Part shown: positions 8,323 through 17,017 of the stretch, piece by piece
How the letters are laid out: every line of letters begins with the position of its first letter
Position numbering within the stretch: position 1 is the first letter of the stretch
NCBI GenBank assembly: GCA_023423045.1
Contig: JAFAGA010000032.1
Span: forward strand, 1 to 64,000
Direction: 5' to 3'
From: Bacillota bacterium
Lineage (GTDB): Bacteria; Bacillota; Clostridia; Lachnospirales; Lachnospiraceae
Length of the DNA stretch: 64,000 nt
Notes under the pieces: model-generated
Told to the model about the DNA's origin: nothing
Seen by the model: only the letters and a program-made list of their open reading frames with translations
The model's database searches: none
Translations under genes and position numbers: made by a program

Positions 8323-9852
8323 ATGAAGAAGCATGGAAAAGGATTATCAGCCTGGCAGCTGACAATGATGGCCATGGGCTCGGTGATTGGCGGATCGTTT
8401 TTTCTGGGTTCGGCAGTTGCAATACAGGCGGCGGGTCCGGCGATAATCTTATCTTTTATTTTGGGTGGAATATTGATTTATTTTATTCTATATGCATTGT
8501 CGGAGTTAACGGTAGCCAATCCTCATTCCGGCTCTTTCTATACCTTTACGGCGCAGGTATTCGGCCCGGGGGCAGGCTTTGTAATCGGCTGGGTATATTG
8601 GACAGGAATGGTGCTGGCAATGTCCAGTGAGGCCACGGCAGTATCCATCCTGGTGCGGGAGTGGTACCCGGATATTTCAATCCCAATCCTGGGCAGTGCA
8701 ATTATTATCGGGGTGACCTTGTTAAATCTTCTGGGAGCGGATAAATTAAGCAAGCTGGAAAGCAGCCTGGCAGTGGTGAAGGTATTTGCCGTGATCGCAT
8801 TTATTGTATTGGCAGTGATGCTGATTGCAGGTTTCGTCCGGGGAGTGGATGCAGTGGGTATCGGTGCGGTAGCCGCAGAACCCTTTATGCCTGGAGGACT
8901 TCGCAGTATTGCCGGAAGTATGCTGATTGTTATATTTTCCTATGCCGGCTTTGAGATTATCGGACTTGCGGCATCGGAAGCCGAGAATCCCGCTAAAACA
9001 ATCCCAAGGGCAATTCTCTATACGGTTATCGGCCTGGTGGGGCTGTATATTCTGTCGGTACTGGCATTGCTGCCTTTAATTCCGACAGCGGAGTTAACCG
9101 AGGAGGTCAGCCCTATGGTTGCCGCGTTGAGCCGTTGGGGGATGGGCTGGGCCGGAGCCGTTATCAACTTTATTCTGGTGACGGCAATCCTGTCAACGAT
9201 GATGGCGGCGATGTTTGGTCTTGGGCGTATGATGCGTTCGGTAGCGGAGGAGGGACATGCCCCTGGATGGCTTCGGGAGAGGACGGAAGTGCCTTATCGC
9301 GGAATATTGTTTTCCGGCTTTGCTATGCTGATTGGTCTGGCAGCCGGTTTATTCTTCCCCAGGGTATATTTGTTCTTAATCAGCTCGGGAGGATTTGCTA
9401 CCCTGTTAACCTATGCGGCAATCCTTGCCACGCATATCCGTTTTCGAAGATGCAACGGCTGTCCGCCGGAAGGAAAATGCCAGATGCCCGGTTATCCTTA
9501 TACCTCTTGGCTTGCACTGATCAGTATTATCGTGGTGATTGTCAGTATGCCTTTTATCTCCGGACAGGGCTCGGGGCTGATTGCCGGTATTGTGATGACC
9601 GTTCTTTATGCATTGATCTATCTGATGATGCGCTTTACAGGCAGGGAGAAGGAATCTGCCAGAATGGAGCGGCTGCATCATAGAAGATGGAATGCCGGAT
9701 TTACGCAGGAGATGTCCAGGGAATTGAGTCAGGATATGGAGGGCGTTGTCCGAAGAGAAAAGAAAATCAGTGCTTATAATCAATATGATGATGACGATGG
9801 GGATGAGGATGAGGAGGATGAAGATGATGACGATATGGGTGATGATGAGTGA
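8323..9852 (+). CDS. amino acid permease, APC family, with acidic C-terminal tail
   Basis: 509 residues with about 12 predicted membrane spans. The APC signature is at the N-terminus (MMAMGSVIGGSFFLGSAVAIQAAGP), the unwound first helix that binds substrate. Also seen: YAGFEIIGLAASEAENPAKTIPRAI, the conserved loop after span 6. It resembles the GABA/proline/aromatic permease branch, with a CNGCPPEGKC loop near residue 375. Start at ATG 8323 with GGAGGAG 6 bases upstream. Unusual: the last ~22 residues are almost all Asp and Glu, encoded by a GAT/GAG repeat that continues past the stop. Substrate unknown. Confidence 0.88.
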   Translation: MKKHGKGLSAWQLTMMAMGSVIGGSFFLGSAVAIQAAGPAIILSFILGGILIYFILYALSELTVANPHSGSFYTFTAQVFGPGAGFVIGWVYWTGMVLAMSSEATAVSILVREWYPDISIPILGSAIIIGVTLLNLLGADKLSKLESSLAVVKVFAVIAFIVLAVMLIAGFVRGVDAVGIGAVAAEPFMPGGLRSIAGSMLIVIFSYAGFEIIGLAASEAENPAKTIPRAILYTVIGLVGLYILSVLALLPLIPTAELTEEVSPMVAALSRWGMGWAGAVINFILVTAILSTMMAAMFGLGRMMRSVAEEGHAPGWLRERTEVPYRGILFSGFAMLIGLAAGLFFPRVYLFLISSGGFATLLTYAAILATHIRFRRCNGCPPEGKCQMPGYPYTSWLALISIIVVIVSMPFISGQGSGLIAGIVMTVLYALIYLMMRFTGREKESARMERLHHRRWNAGFTQEMSRELSQDMEGVVRREKKISAYNQYDDDDGDEDEEDEDDDDMGDDE

Positions 9853-9885
9853 TAGTATGGGTGATTGATGAGTGATGGTATGGGG
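9784..9885 (+). repeat. GAT-rich simple repeat
   Basis: Low-complexity run of GAT, GAC and GAG triplets that encodes the acidic permease tail and continues beyond the stop codon as imperfect copies of GATGAGTGATGGTATGGG. It suggests the tail grew by slippage. Confidence 0.75.
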
Positions 9886-9998
9886 ATGTCGGCGATATTG
9901 GTCACGGGGGATGATTGAAGGCCGACATTTTATATGATTATATACGATCAGGTATTAGGTCGAGGAAAGCCTGAGATACAGAATAAAATAAAGTATTT

Positions 9999-10050
9999 CA
10001 TAGAGCAAACGTAAAAAGAAACCGACGAAGCTGCTCTATGTTTTACTTTT
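9999..10050 (+). terminator. permease terminator
   Basis: CATAGAGCA/TGCTCTATG, a perfect 9-bp stem with a 24-base loop, followed by TTTTACTTTT. It is the main feature in the 330-base gap 9853-10183. Confidence 0.75.
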
Positions 10051-10103
10051 AAAAGTGGATTTTATTTTTCTTTTCTCTTTTTCTTCTCTTTTTCTTTTTT
10101 ATA

Positions 10104-10112
10104 TGCTATAAT
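10104..10112 (+). promoter_or_regulatory. extended -10 promoter for the MFS gene
   Basis: TGC-TATAAT, an extended -10 element 72 bases before the MFS start codon, preceded by a long pyrimidine tract. No good -35 hexamer is seen. Confidence 0.5.
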
Positions 10113-10183
10113 GTGGATTTGTTAGCGGCACTTGGCGGTAGTCCGTTTGCGAATGTTATTATATAATGTGAGGTGTAAATATT

Positions 10184-11374
10184 ATGAACAAAGTAAATTA
10201 TAAAGGCACGCTGTATGCCTGCTATTTAGGCTATATAACGCAAGCGCTTATTGTTAATCTCCCCCCGATATTATTTGTTATTTTTAGGGACAAATTCGGG
10301 CTTACTTATACCATGCTTGGAAGTTTGGTAATGGTAATCTTCGTAACACAACTTGTTACAGATGCGCTTGCCATTAAATTTGTTGATAAAATCGGACAAC
10401 GGGCGGCGGCTGTTCTTGCACATGCATTAGCTGCTATTGGCATGATTTTGTTAGCCTTTTTACCCAGAGTACTGCCGCAGCCATATATAGGACTCATTAT
10501 TTCAAGTATAGTGTTTGCCATAGGCGGAGGACTGATCGAGGTGCTTGTCAGCCCCATTGTTGAAAGTCTGCCGGGTGAAGCCAAAGCTTCCGCAATGAGT
10601 TTATTACATTCATTTTACAGTTGGGGTCAGGTTTTGGTAATCATCCTGTCTACAGTAGCGCTGCTTTTAATCGGTCATGATTTATGGTTTGTGCTTCCCC
10701 TTGTATGGGCGCTGTTACCCATATTTACTCTTTTTAAATTTACCAAAGTACCGCTCGTACCAATGGAAGAGGAAAGTAAAAGAACACCGTTAAAAACGTT
10801 GATTACTTCCAGAATTTTTCTGCTCGCATTATTATTAATGGTGTGTTCCGGAGCCTCGGAGCAGGCAATGGCACAATGGGCATCGCTTTTTGCAGAAAAA
10901 GGACTTGGCATTTCAAAAACACTTGGTGACCTGCTTGGTCCTTGCCTGTTTGCCGTAATGATGGGCATAGTGCGCACTTTATACGGAACCAAGGGACAAA
11001 AAATAAATATCTATAAGACTTTGATCATTAGCTCAGCTCTATGTATGCTGTCGTTTGTTATAACAGCGATCGTTCCTATTCCGGCAGTATCCCTTTTGGG
11101 ATTTGCACTCTGTGGGCTGACTGTAAGCCTGATGTGGCCTGGAATGTTAAGCCTTACGGCAGCAGGATATCCGTCTGGAGGAACCGCCATGTTTGCGATT
11201 ATGGCACTTGGCGGGGATTTAGGTTGTGCTGTGGGACCGTGGCTCACCGGAATTGTTGCGGATAAGAGCACCTTAAATATGGGACTTTTGGCGGCAATCA
11301 TTTTTCCGGCTGTAATGCTGATCGGTTTAGCCGTTCTTAAAACGCTATTGAAACCCCAAAAAGCAATTCATTAA
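10184..11374 (+). CDS. MFS transporter
   Basis: 396 residues with about 12 membrane spans of the major facilitator superfamily. Visible are the loop 2-3 motif (ALAIKFVDKIGQRAAAVLAH, a degenerate form of the usual D-R-x-G-R-R motif), an acidic GGGLIEVLVSPIVESLPGE segment in spans 4-5, and a symmetric second half. The overall pattern resembles FucP/sugar-type MFS carriers of Clostridia. Start ATG 10184 with GAGGTG 8 bases upstream. Single gene with its own promoter and a long shared terminator downstream. Substrate and direction are not determinable. Confidence 0.85.
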   Translation: MNKVNYKGTLYACYLGYITQALIVNLPPILFVIFRDKFGLTYTMLGSLVMVIFVTQLVTDALAIKFVDKIGQRAAAVLAHALAAIGMILLAFLPRVLPQPYIGLIISSIVFAIGGGLIEVLVSPIVESLPGEAKASAMSLLHSFYSWGQVLVIILSTVALLLIGHDLWFVLPLVWALLPIFTLFKFTKVPLVPMEEESKRTPLKTLITSRIFLLALLLMVCSGASEQAMAQWASLFAEKGLGISKTLGDLLGPCLFAVMMGIVRTLYGTKGQKINIYKTLIISSALCMLSFVITAIVPIPAVSLLGFALCGLTVSLMWPGMLSLTAAGYPSGGTAMFAIMALGGDLGCAVGPWLTGIVADKSTLNMGLLAAIIFPAVMLIGLAVLKTLLKPQKAIH

Positions 11375-11525
11375 TTCTAAGCGAATCAATCATATAACTC
11401 TTTACATAAGCTGCTTTCGCCCATGCTAAACATCGGTTTAATGATTGATTTAAATGCTAATTTTTGATTCTTTGAAAAGCCTTTTATTGAATTTTATAAA
11501 AATCAAACGAAAACTTAGTAAATGT
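11375..11525. other. intergenic stretch with no visible feature
   Basis: The gap 11375-11678 between two convergent genes. Its first half is AT-rich and I see nothing in it. Its second half is the nested hairpin at 11526-11621. Confidence 0.5.
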
Positions 11526-11625
11526 AAAAGAACGTTTACATCTGCCCCAGCCGATCCCCAAAAGTTAGACCGGAAATCTAACGGATGGGAGGTCGGCTCT
11601 TACTGATGTAAGCGTTCTTTTTTAG
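11526..11625. terminator. three-tier nested hairpin, bidirectional terminator
   Basis: Outer arms AAAAGAACGTTTACATC and GATGTAAGCGTTCTTTT (one mismatch), middle arms AGCCGA..CCC/GGG..TCGGCT, and inner arms GTTAGA/TCTAAC around CCGGAAA. T-runs face both sides, so it can end the MFS gene and the convergent activase gene. At ~96 nt it is far larger than a normal terminator. Confidence 0.75.
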
Positions 11626-11678
11626 GATCTTCTCCATTTTAAGATTATTGTGATGGAATCATTTCCTTATACTTTCTA

Positions 11679-14600
11679 TTAAGAAAGATCAGTTTTATTC
11701 ATATTCTTCACTGCAGTTGACAGCATCAGCTTGATGCGGTTAAGCTGATTAACCTCACTGGCGCCGGGATCATAGTCTACGGCCACAATATTGGCCTCAG
11801 GGTGCTGTCTTCTCAGCTCTTTGATCACACCTTTTCCTACAATGTGATTCGGCAGGCAGGCAAAGGGCTGAGCGCATACGATATTGTTCACGCCGGAGTG
11901 AATTAGCTCCAGCATCTCGCCGGTCAAAAACCATCCCTCACCGGTCTGGTTTCCTGTGGAAACGACAGTCTCTGCATAGGCGGCCAGCTTATGAATCGGC
12001 ACAGGAGGGCTGAAACGCTCACTTCTTGCCAGCTCACGCTTGGCAGTTCCCCTTACCTGCTCCAACGCCCAGATTACCAGATTGCCGATCATAGCGCTGG
12101 ATTTCTTTTTCCCGAGATATCTGGCCTTGAAGTTATTATTATATGAGCTGTAAAGGAAGAAATCCAATAAATCCGGCACAACTGCCTCCGCTCCTTCCGC
12201 TTCCAGCAGCTCCACCAGGTAATTGTTCGCTGAGGGGAGGAACTTAACCAGAATCTCTCCGACAACTCCGACCCGGGGCTTTTTAAGGCTTTCATTCAGA
12301 GGAAGGCGGTCAAACTCCCGGATAATGCCGCGAAGATTATGCTTATATTCCCGCCAGTTTCCCTTCTCCAGACTTTTAATGCAGATATTGCGCCATTTGT
12401 CATGAAGGGCATTGGCTGAGCCGGCAAGCTTTTCATAGGGCCTGGTACGATAAAGAACCCTCATAAAGACATCACCGTATACCAGAGCCTGCATTGCGGA
12501 CAGCAGAAGCTTCGGAGTAATCTTTAAGCCCGGATTTTTCTCAAGACCCGAGGCGCTTAAGGAAACCACCGGTACCTGGGACATTCCGGCCTTCTCCAGA
12601 GCTCTGCGGATAAAGCCGATATAATTGGTGGCACGGCATCCGCCCCCGGTTTGGGTGATCATCACGGCGACCTTATTTAAATTATATTTACCGGACAGCA
12701 GGGCATCCATAATTTGTCCAACCACCATCAGAGACGGGAAGCAGGCATCATTATTCACGTACTGGAGCCCGACATCGATGGAACGACGGTTATCGTTGGG
12801 CAGTACAACCACTTGATACCCGCCGCTTCGAAGCGCCGGTTCAAGCAGATCGAAATGGATCGGAGACATCTGCGGAGCCAGGATAGTATAGGTATCCTTC
12901 ATTTCCTCCGTAAATATCACTCTATGATGGGCTGCCGAATTGACCTGGGGCTTGATGCTCTTAGCCTCACGCTCCCGCACTGCCGACAGCAGGGAGCGGA
13001 TACGGATTCTGGCGGCGCCCAGATTGTTCACTTCATCAATTTTAAGTACGGTGTATATCTTGCCGGATTTGGTGAGAATATCATTTACCTGATCCGTTGT
13101 CACCGCATCCAGGCCGCAGCCAAAGGAGTTCAGCTGTATCAGCTCCAGGGACGGCTGGGTTCGCACATAGGAAGCGGCGGCATATAACCGGGAATGGTAC
13201 ATCCACTGGTCCACAACAATGGTGGGCCGGTCAATCTCCGCCAGGTGGGAGACGGAGTCCTCGGTCAGTACGGCAACTCCATAGGAGTTAATCAGCTCCG
13301 GTATGCCATGATGAATCTCCGGATCAATATGGTAGGGACGCCCGGCAAGGACGATACCCTTGCGGCCGGAGGCCCGCAGGTAAGCCATGGTCTCCTCGCC
13401 TTTTTTGCAGATATCCGCTCTGGCGGCCAGTAATTCGGACCAGGCCTTGGAGCAGGAACTTTTTATCTCGGAAGAAGGGATTCCTTTTTCGGTAAAAATC
13501 TCAGTCAAACGTTTGACTAAAATCTCTTCCGTTTCAAAGGAAAGGAAGGGGCTATCAAAAGTAATGGAGGGATCCTTCAGCTCCTCCACATTATTTTTAA
13601 TGTTTTCAGGATATGAGGTCACAATGGGACAGTTATAATGGTTATTTACCCCTTCAATTTCTTTTCGTTCAAAGGGAATGCTGGGGTAAAAGATATAGTT
13701 AATTCCCTGGTCAATGAGCCATTTGATGTGTCCGTGGGCCAGCTTAGCCGGATAACATTCTGACTCGCTGGGGATGGATTCAATCCCTAGCTCATAGATT
13801 TTTCGGTTGGAGACAGGGGATAAGCAGATATGATAACCCAGCTCCGTGAAAAAGGTATGCCAGAAAGGATAATTCTCATACATATTCAGCACCCGGGGGA
13901 TACCGACTGTGCCGCGGGGAGCTTTATCCTGTTCCAGCACAGGGTAGGAAAAATAACGCTGCAGCTTATATTCAAAGAGATTAGGGATATTATCAACGTT
14001 CTTTTCCTTACCAAGGCCCCGTTCGCAGCGGTTACCCGTGATATATTGCCTGCCGCCTGTGAATTTATTGACCGTGAGGACGCAATTGTTGGTACAGCGT
14101 CTGCAGCGTGCCAGGGAGGTTTCGAATTTAAGCTCGTTGATTTCATCAATGGAGAGCATGGAGGTATCTTCTCCCTCATAATGCTCCCTGGCAATCAGAG
14201 CGGCTCCGAAAGCGCCCATAATACCAGCGATATCCGGTCTTACGGCATTGCATCCTGAGATGGTTTCAAAGCTTCGGAGGACAGCATCATTGTAGAAGGT
14301 ACCGCCCTGGACTACCATCTTGGCACCTAAATCTTTTGGATTAGTAATCTTTATTACCTTATATAATGCATTCTTGATTACAGAGTAAGCGAGGCCGGCG
14401 GAAATATCCGCAACCGTAGCGCCTTCCTTTTGCGCCTGCTTCACCTTGGAATTCATGAAGACAGTGCAGCGGGTCCCCAGGTCAATGGGGTTTTTAGCAA
14501 ACAGCGCAACCTTAGCGAAATCCTCCACCTCATAGTTCAGGGACTTAGCAAAGGTCTCGATAAAGGAACCGCAGCCGGAGGAACAGGCTTCATTCAGAAG

Positions 14601-15926
14601 AACATTATCCACCGTCTTGTTACGGATTCGAATGCATTTCATATCCTGCCCGCCGATATCCAGGATACAGTCAACCTCAGGCTCGAAGAAGGCGGCTGCA
14701 TGGTAATGGGCAACCGTCTCCACCTCACCCTCATCCAGCATAAGGGCAGCTTTAATTAAGGCCTCCCCATAGCCGGTGGAGCAGGAGCGGACAATTTTAG
14801 CCTCCTTCGGAAGCAGTTCAAATATTTCCTTGATGGAGCGAATCGTAGTTTTGAGGGGGCTGCCGTTATTATTGCTGTAAAAGGAATAAAGGAGAGAGCC
14901 ATCCTCGCCGACCAGGGCCACCTTTGTGGTGGTGGAGCCGGCATCAACTCCAAGATAGCAATTTCCCGTATATTCCTGCAGATTCCCTTTTTTAACGCTA
15001 TGTACAGAATGTTTCTTCTGAAACGCATCATATTCTGCTTCATCCGCAAACAGAGGGGGCATCCGGTTTACTTCAAAATCCATCTTGATTCCCTGGGACA
15101 GCATCTTATGTAAAGTCGCCAGGTCCTTGCGCTGCTCACAATCATCTGCCTCAGGCTTAGAGTTCATGGCGGCGCCGATTGCCGCAAAGAGATGGGAATG
15201 GGCAGGTGCGATGATCTGTTCCGGTGCCAGGTTCAGGGTGCGGATAAATGCGGTCTTAAGCTCGCTCAAAAAATGCAGCGGACCGCCCAGGAATGCGACA
15301 TTGCCTCGAATAGGCTTGCCGCAGGCAAGGCCGCTGATGGTCTGGTTTACCACCGCCTGAAAGATGGAAGCGGAGAGATCAGGCTTCGTAGCACCTTCAT
15401 TAATCAGGGGCTGGATATCGGATTTGGCAAATACGCCGCATCTGGCGGCGATGGGATAGATGGCCTGATAGCTTTTGGCATACTCGTTCAAACCCGAAGC
15501 ATCCGTCTTAAGCAGGCTTGCCATCTGATCGATAAAGGAACCGGTGCCTCCGGCACAGATGCCGTTCATCCGCTGTTCGATTCCATTGGTGAAATAGATT
15601 ATTTTTGCATCCTCGCCGCCAAGCTCAATGGCAACATCGGTATGAGGAGCATGATCCTGAAGAGAGGTGGATACTGCCACGACCTCCTGGACAAAAGGAA
15701 TATCCAAATGCTTTGATATCGTCAGGCCTCCCGAACCGGTTATAACCGGTGATACGCTGGGGTTGCCTAAAGCTTCCTGCGCTTTATTCACCAGACCGGC
15801 CAGAGTTTCCTGGATATTGGCATAATGACGTTCGTAATCGGAAAATAATAAATCTCCGGTTTCATTAATAATTGCAATTTTTACTGTTGTAGAACCTATA
15901 TCAATACCTAATCTATAAATACTCAT
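11679..15926 (-). CDS. giant acyl-CoA dehydratase activase / HgdB-like fusion protein
   Basis: 1415 residues. It has two tandem ASKHA ATPase modules of the 2-hydroxyglutaryl-CoA dehydratase activator type (BadF/HgdC family). Module 1 (~1-260) has GIDIGSTTVKIAI, ELGGEDAKI, GICAGGTGSF and ARCGVFAKSD. Module 2 (~320-575) has YLGVDAGSTTTKVAL, DIGGQDMKC, SSGCGSF and GTRCTVFMNS. Both keep the Cys pair that ligates the bridging [4Fe-4S] cluster in HgdC. Next come a CRRCTNNC..NRC cysteine cluster (~630-660), a DUF2229 region and an HgdB/D-like C-terminal half. Such proteins probably drive ATP-dependent low-potential electron transfer; the target enzyme is unknown. Start at ATG 15926 behind AGGGAGA. 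Monocistronic. Confidence 0.9.
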   Translation of the reverse strand: MSIYRLGIDIGSTTVKIAIINETGDLLFSDYERHYANIQETLAGLVNKAQEALGNPSVSPVITGSGGLTISKHLDIPFVQEVVAVSTSLQDHAPHTDVAIELGGEDAKIIYFTNGIEQRMNGICAGGTGSFIDQMASLLKTDASGLNEYAKSYQAIYPIAARCGVFAKSDIQPLINEGATKPDLSASIFQAVVNQTISGLACGKPIRGNVAFLGGPLHFLSELKTAFIRTLNLAPEQIIAPAHSHLFAAIGAAMNSKPEADDCEQRKDLATLHKMLSQGIKMDFEVNRMPPLFADEAEYDAFQKKHSVHSVKKGNLQEYTGNCYLGVDAGSTTTKVALVGEDGSLLYSFYSNNNGSPLKTTIRSIKEIFELLPKEAKIVRSCSTGYGEALIKAALMLDEGEVETVAHYHAAAFFEPEVDCILDIGGQDMKCIRIRNKTVDNVLLNEACSSGCGSFIETFAKSLNYEVEDFAKVALFAKNPIDLGTRCTVFMNSKVKQAQKEGATVADISAGLAYSVIKNALYKVIKITNPKDLGAKMVVQGGTFYNDAVLRSFETISGCNAVRPDIAGIMGAFGAALIAREHYEGEDTSMLSIDEINELKFETSLARCRRCTNNCVLTVNKFTGGRQYITGNRCERGLGKEKNVDNIPNLFEYKLQRYFSYPVLEQDKAPRGTVGIPRVLNMYENYPFWHTFFTELGYHICLSPVSNRKIYELGIESIPSESECYPAKLAHGHIKWLIDQGINYIFYPSIPFERKEIEGVNNHYNCPIVTSYPENIKNNVEELKDPSITFDSPFLSFETEEILVKRLTEIFTEKGIPSSEIKSSCSKAWSELLAARADICKKGEETMAYLRASGRKGIVLAGRPYHIDPEIHHGIPELINSYGVAVLTEDSVSHLAEIDRPTIVVDQWMYHSRLYAAASYVRTQPSLELIQLNSFGCGLDAVTTDQVNDILTKSGKIYTVLKIDEVNNLGAARIRIRSLLSAVREREAKSIKPQVNSAAHHRVIFTEEMKDTYTILAPQMSPIHFDLLEPALRSGGYQVVVLPNDNRRSIDVGLQYVNNDACFPSLMVVGQIMDALLSGKYNLNKVAVMITQTGGGCRATNYIGFIRRALEKAGMSQVPVVSLSASGLEKNPGLKITPKLLLSAMQALVYGDVFMRVLYRTRPYEKLAGSANALHDKWRNICIKSLEKGNWREYKHNLRGIIREFDRLPLNESLKKPRVGVVGEILVKFLPSANNYLVELLEAEGAEAVVPDLLDFFLYSSYNNNFKARYLGKKKSSAMIGNLVIWALEQVRGTAKRELARSERFSPPVPIHKLAAYAETVVSTGNQTGEGWFLTGEMLELIHSGVNNIVCAQPFACLPNHIVGKGVIKELRRQHPEANIVAVDYDPGASEVNQLNRIKLMLSTAVKNMNKTDLS

Positions 15927-16018
15927 CTTACATATCTCCCTATACCAAACTCCATTGTTTGGAGGCTGATATTGCAACGCTGCCATAAAAAAACGGCCCC
16001 CAAAAGTAAGCTTTCTAT

Positions 16019-16047
16019 ATTATACGATACCTGTCTTTGAAGTTCAA
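16019..16047 (-). promoter_or_regulatory. sigma-A promoter for the activase gene
   Basis: On the minus strand TTGAAC, 17-bp spacer, TATAAT. It lies about 95 bases before the activase start codon. Confidence 0.75.
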
Positions 16048-16127
16048 CAGCATTATTTCACAGAAACAGGAACAAATTATGAATTATTTGTAAAATATTA
16101 TATAACAGACGTTCTGATTAAGGGAAC

Positions 16128-16182
16128 CTGAATCAGAGCCAGACACCCTGATTACAGGAACATGAACTTTGTTCCTGTAATA
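16128..16182 (+). repeat. palindromic repeat, copy 1
   Basis: 55-bp element that recurs at 16199-16253. It contains the inverted repeat TTACAGGAAC/GTTCCTGTAA around ATGAACTTT. Confidence 0.9.
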
Positions 16183-16198
16183 CATTTATTTCAGAAAG

Positions 16199-16253
16199 CT
16201 GAATCAGAGCCAGACACCCTGATTACAGGAACATGAACTTTGTTCCTGTAATA
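16199..16253 (+). repeat. palindromic repeat, copy 2
   Basis: Essentially identical second copy, 16 bases after the first. It ends 47 bases before the LysM gene start. The inverted repeat could form a hairpin in RNA from either strand. No gene or clear promoter is seen in the rest of 16048-16300. Confidence 0.9.
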
Positions 16254-16300
16254 TAATATACTGGAAACAAAGACCGGGTTACACCGGAAGGAGAATGAGT

Positions 16301-16639
16301 ATGTATTGTATTAATTATGTCGTTCAGAACGGGGATACACTTTACTCTATCAGCAGGCAGTTTCATATCGGGCTGGATGTGATAATAGATGCGAATCCGC
16401 TGGTGGATATATACAATCTGAGGGCCGGAGAAGTAATATGTATTCCGGTCAGCGTGCCGAGCAATCAATATACGCAGGTTATAACCTATATTGTGAGAGA
16501 GGGAGATACCCTGGGGAACATATTGGAGAGCAATGCGGTAAGTCTGGCTGATCTGATGCAAAGGAATCCGGTAAATGAGATATACCTGCTTCCCGGCTCT
16601 ACAATCCAGATTCCTGTTAAAATAGAGGAAGAAGAATGA
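16301..16639 (+). CDS. small protein with two LysM domains
   Basis: 112 residues made almost wholly of two LysM modules: YVVQNGDTLYSISRQF (residues ~5-50) and YIVREGDTLGNILESN (~62-106), each ending in the typical I-x-IPV strand. LysM binds peptidoglycan or chitin-type glycans. There is no signal peptide or membrane span, which is typical of spore-coat-type or mother-cell LysM proteins in spore formers; that role is inferred. Start at ATG 16301, 7 bases after GGAAGGAG; the ATG at 16295 is too close to that site. Preceded by the duplicated palindromic element. Confidence 0.87.
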   Translation: MYCINYVVQNGDTLYSISRQFHIGLDVIIDANPLVDIYNLRAGEVICIPVSVPSNQYTQVITYIVREGDTLGNILESNAVSLADLMQRNPVNEIYLLPGSTIQIPVKIEEEE

Positions 16640-16778
16640 TGAAAAACCGGTCCCAAGGATTTGTAGAAATTGTATTGGAAGCATTTGGACAGCATATCAA
16701 TGCTATTATATGGCAATATTAATAGCTAATAGAAGTTAAATTTAATTAATTTTTAAGGATTATTATATTTTGTTTTGT

Positions 16779-16807
16779 TTGACAAAGATAGCATAAAAAC
16801 ATATAAT
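16779..16807 (+). promoter_or_regulatory. consensus sigma-A promoter for corA
   Basis: TTGACA, 17-bp spacer, TATAAT: both hexamers perfect. The predicted start near 16814 leaves a ~200-nt leader before corA. Confidence 0.9.
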
Positions 16808-16813
16808 TGTTTT

Positions 16814-17017
16814 GAAGTTAATCAATCAAATAATTGATAGAGGATGTGGTAAGGATGGAAGCCGGCCCCGGTAGTAGTAAGGGTAACTGTTTCAACAACA
16901 TTATAGGGACTGCAGCAGGCAGCAGGTTGTAATACAGCGTGCTTTATGGGGAGATTTCCACCTTAAGACAGGATGCTTACAATCCACTGCTTATCGTGCA
17001 GTGGAAAGGAGCATAAG
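16814..17017 (+). promoter_or_regulatory. long structured 5' leader of corA, candidate metal-sensing RNA
   Basis: About 204 nt between the predicted transcription start and ATG 17018, with no open reading frame. It holds a GC-rich block with AAGCCGGCCCCGG and GGGACTGCAGCAGGCAGCAGG, an ACAAC/GTTGT pairing around it, and a final perfect 7-bp hairpin CCACTGC/GCAGTGG (16984-17004) whose 3' foot touches the ribosome site GGAAAGGAG. I could not match it to the M-box; the ACTG.AGCAGGCA string partly resembles the NiCo riboswitch, but the order of conserved blocks does not fit. Regulatory role inferred. Confidence 0.5.

Noticed and set aside
13830..15716. Plus-strand open frames opposite the activase gene
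   Set aside because: The minus-strand protein has continuous conserved motifs; the opposite frames lack ribosome sites and domain features.
16880..16940. NiCo or cobalamin riboswitch in the corA leader
   Set aside because: ACTGCAGCAGGCAG partly resembles a NiCo block, but the other conserved blocks are missing or in the wrong order, and no B12 box is seen. Left as an unclassified leader.
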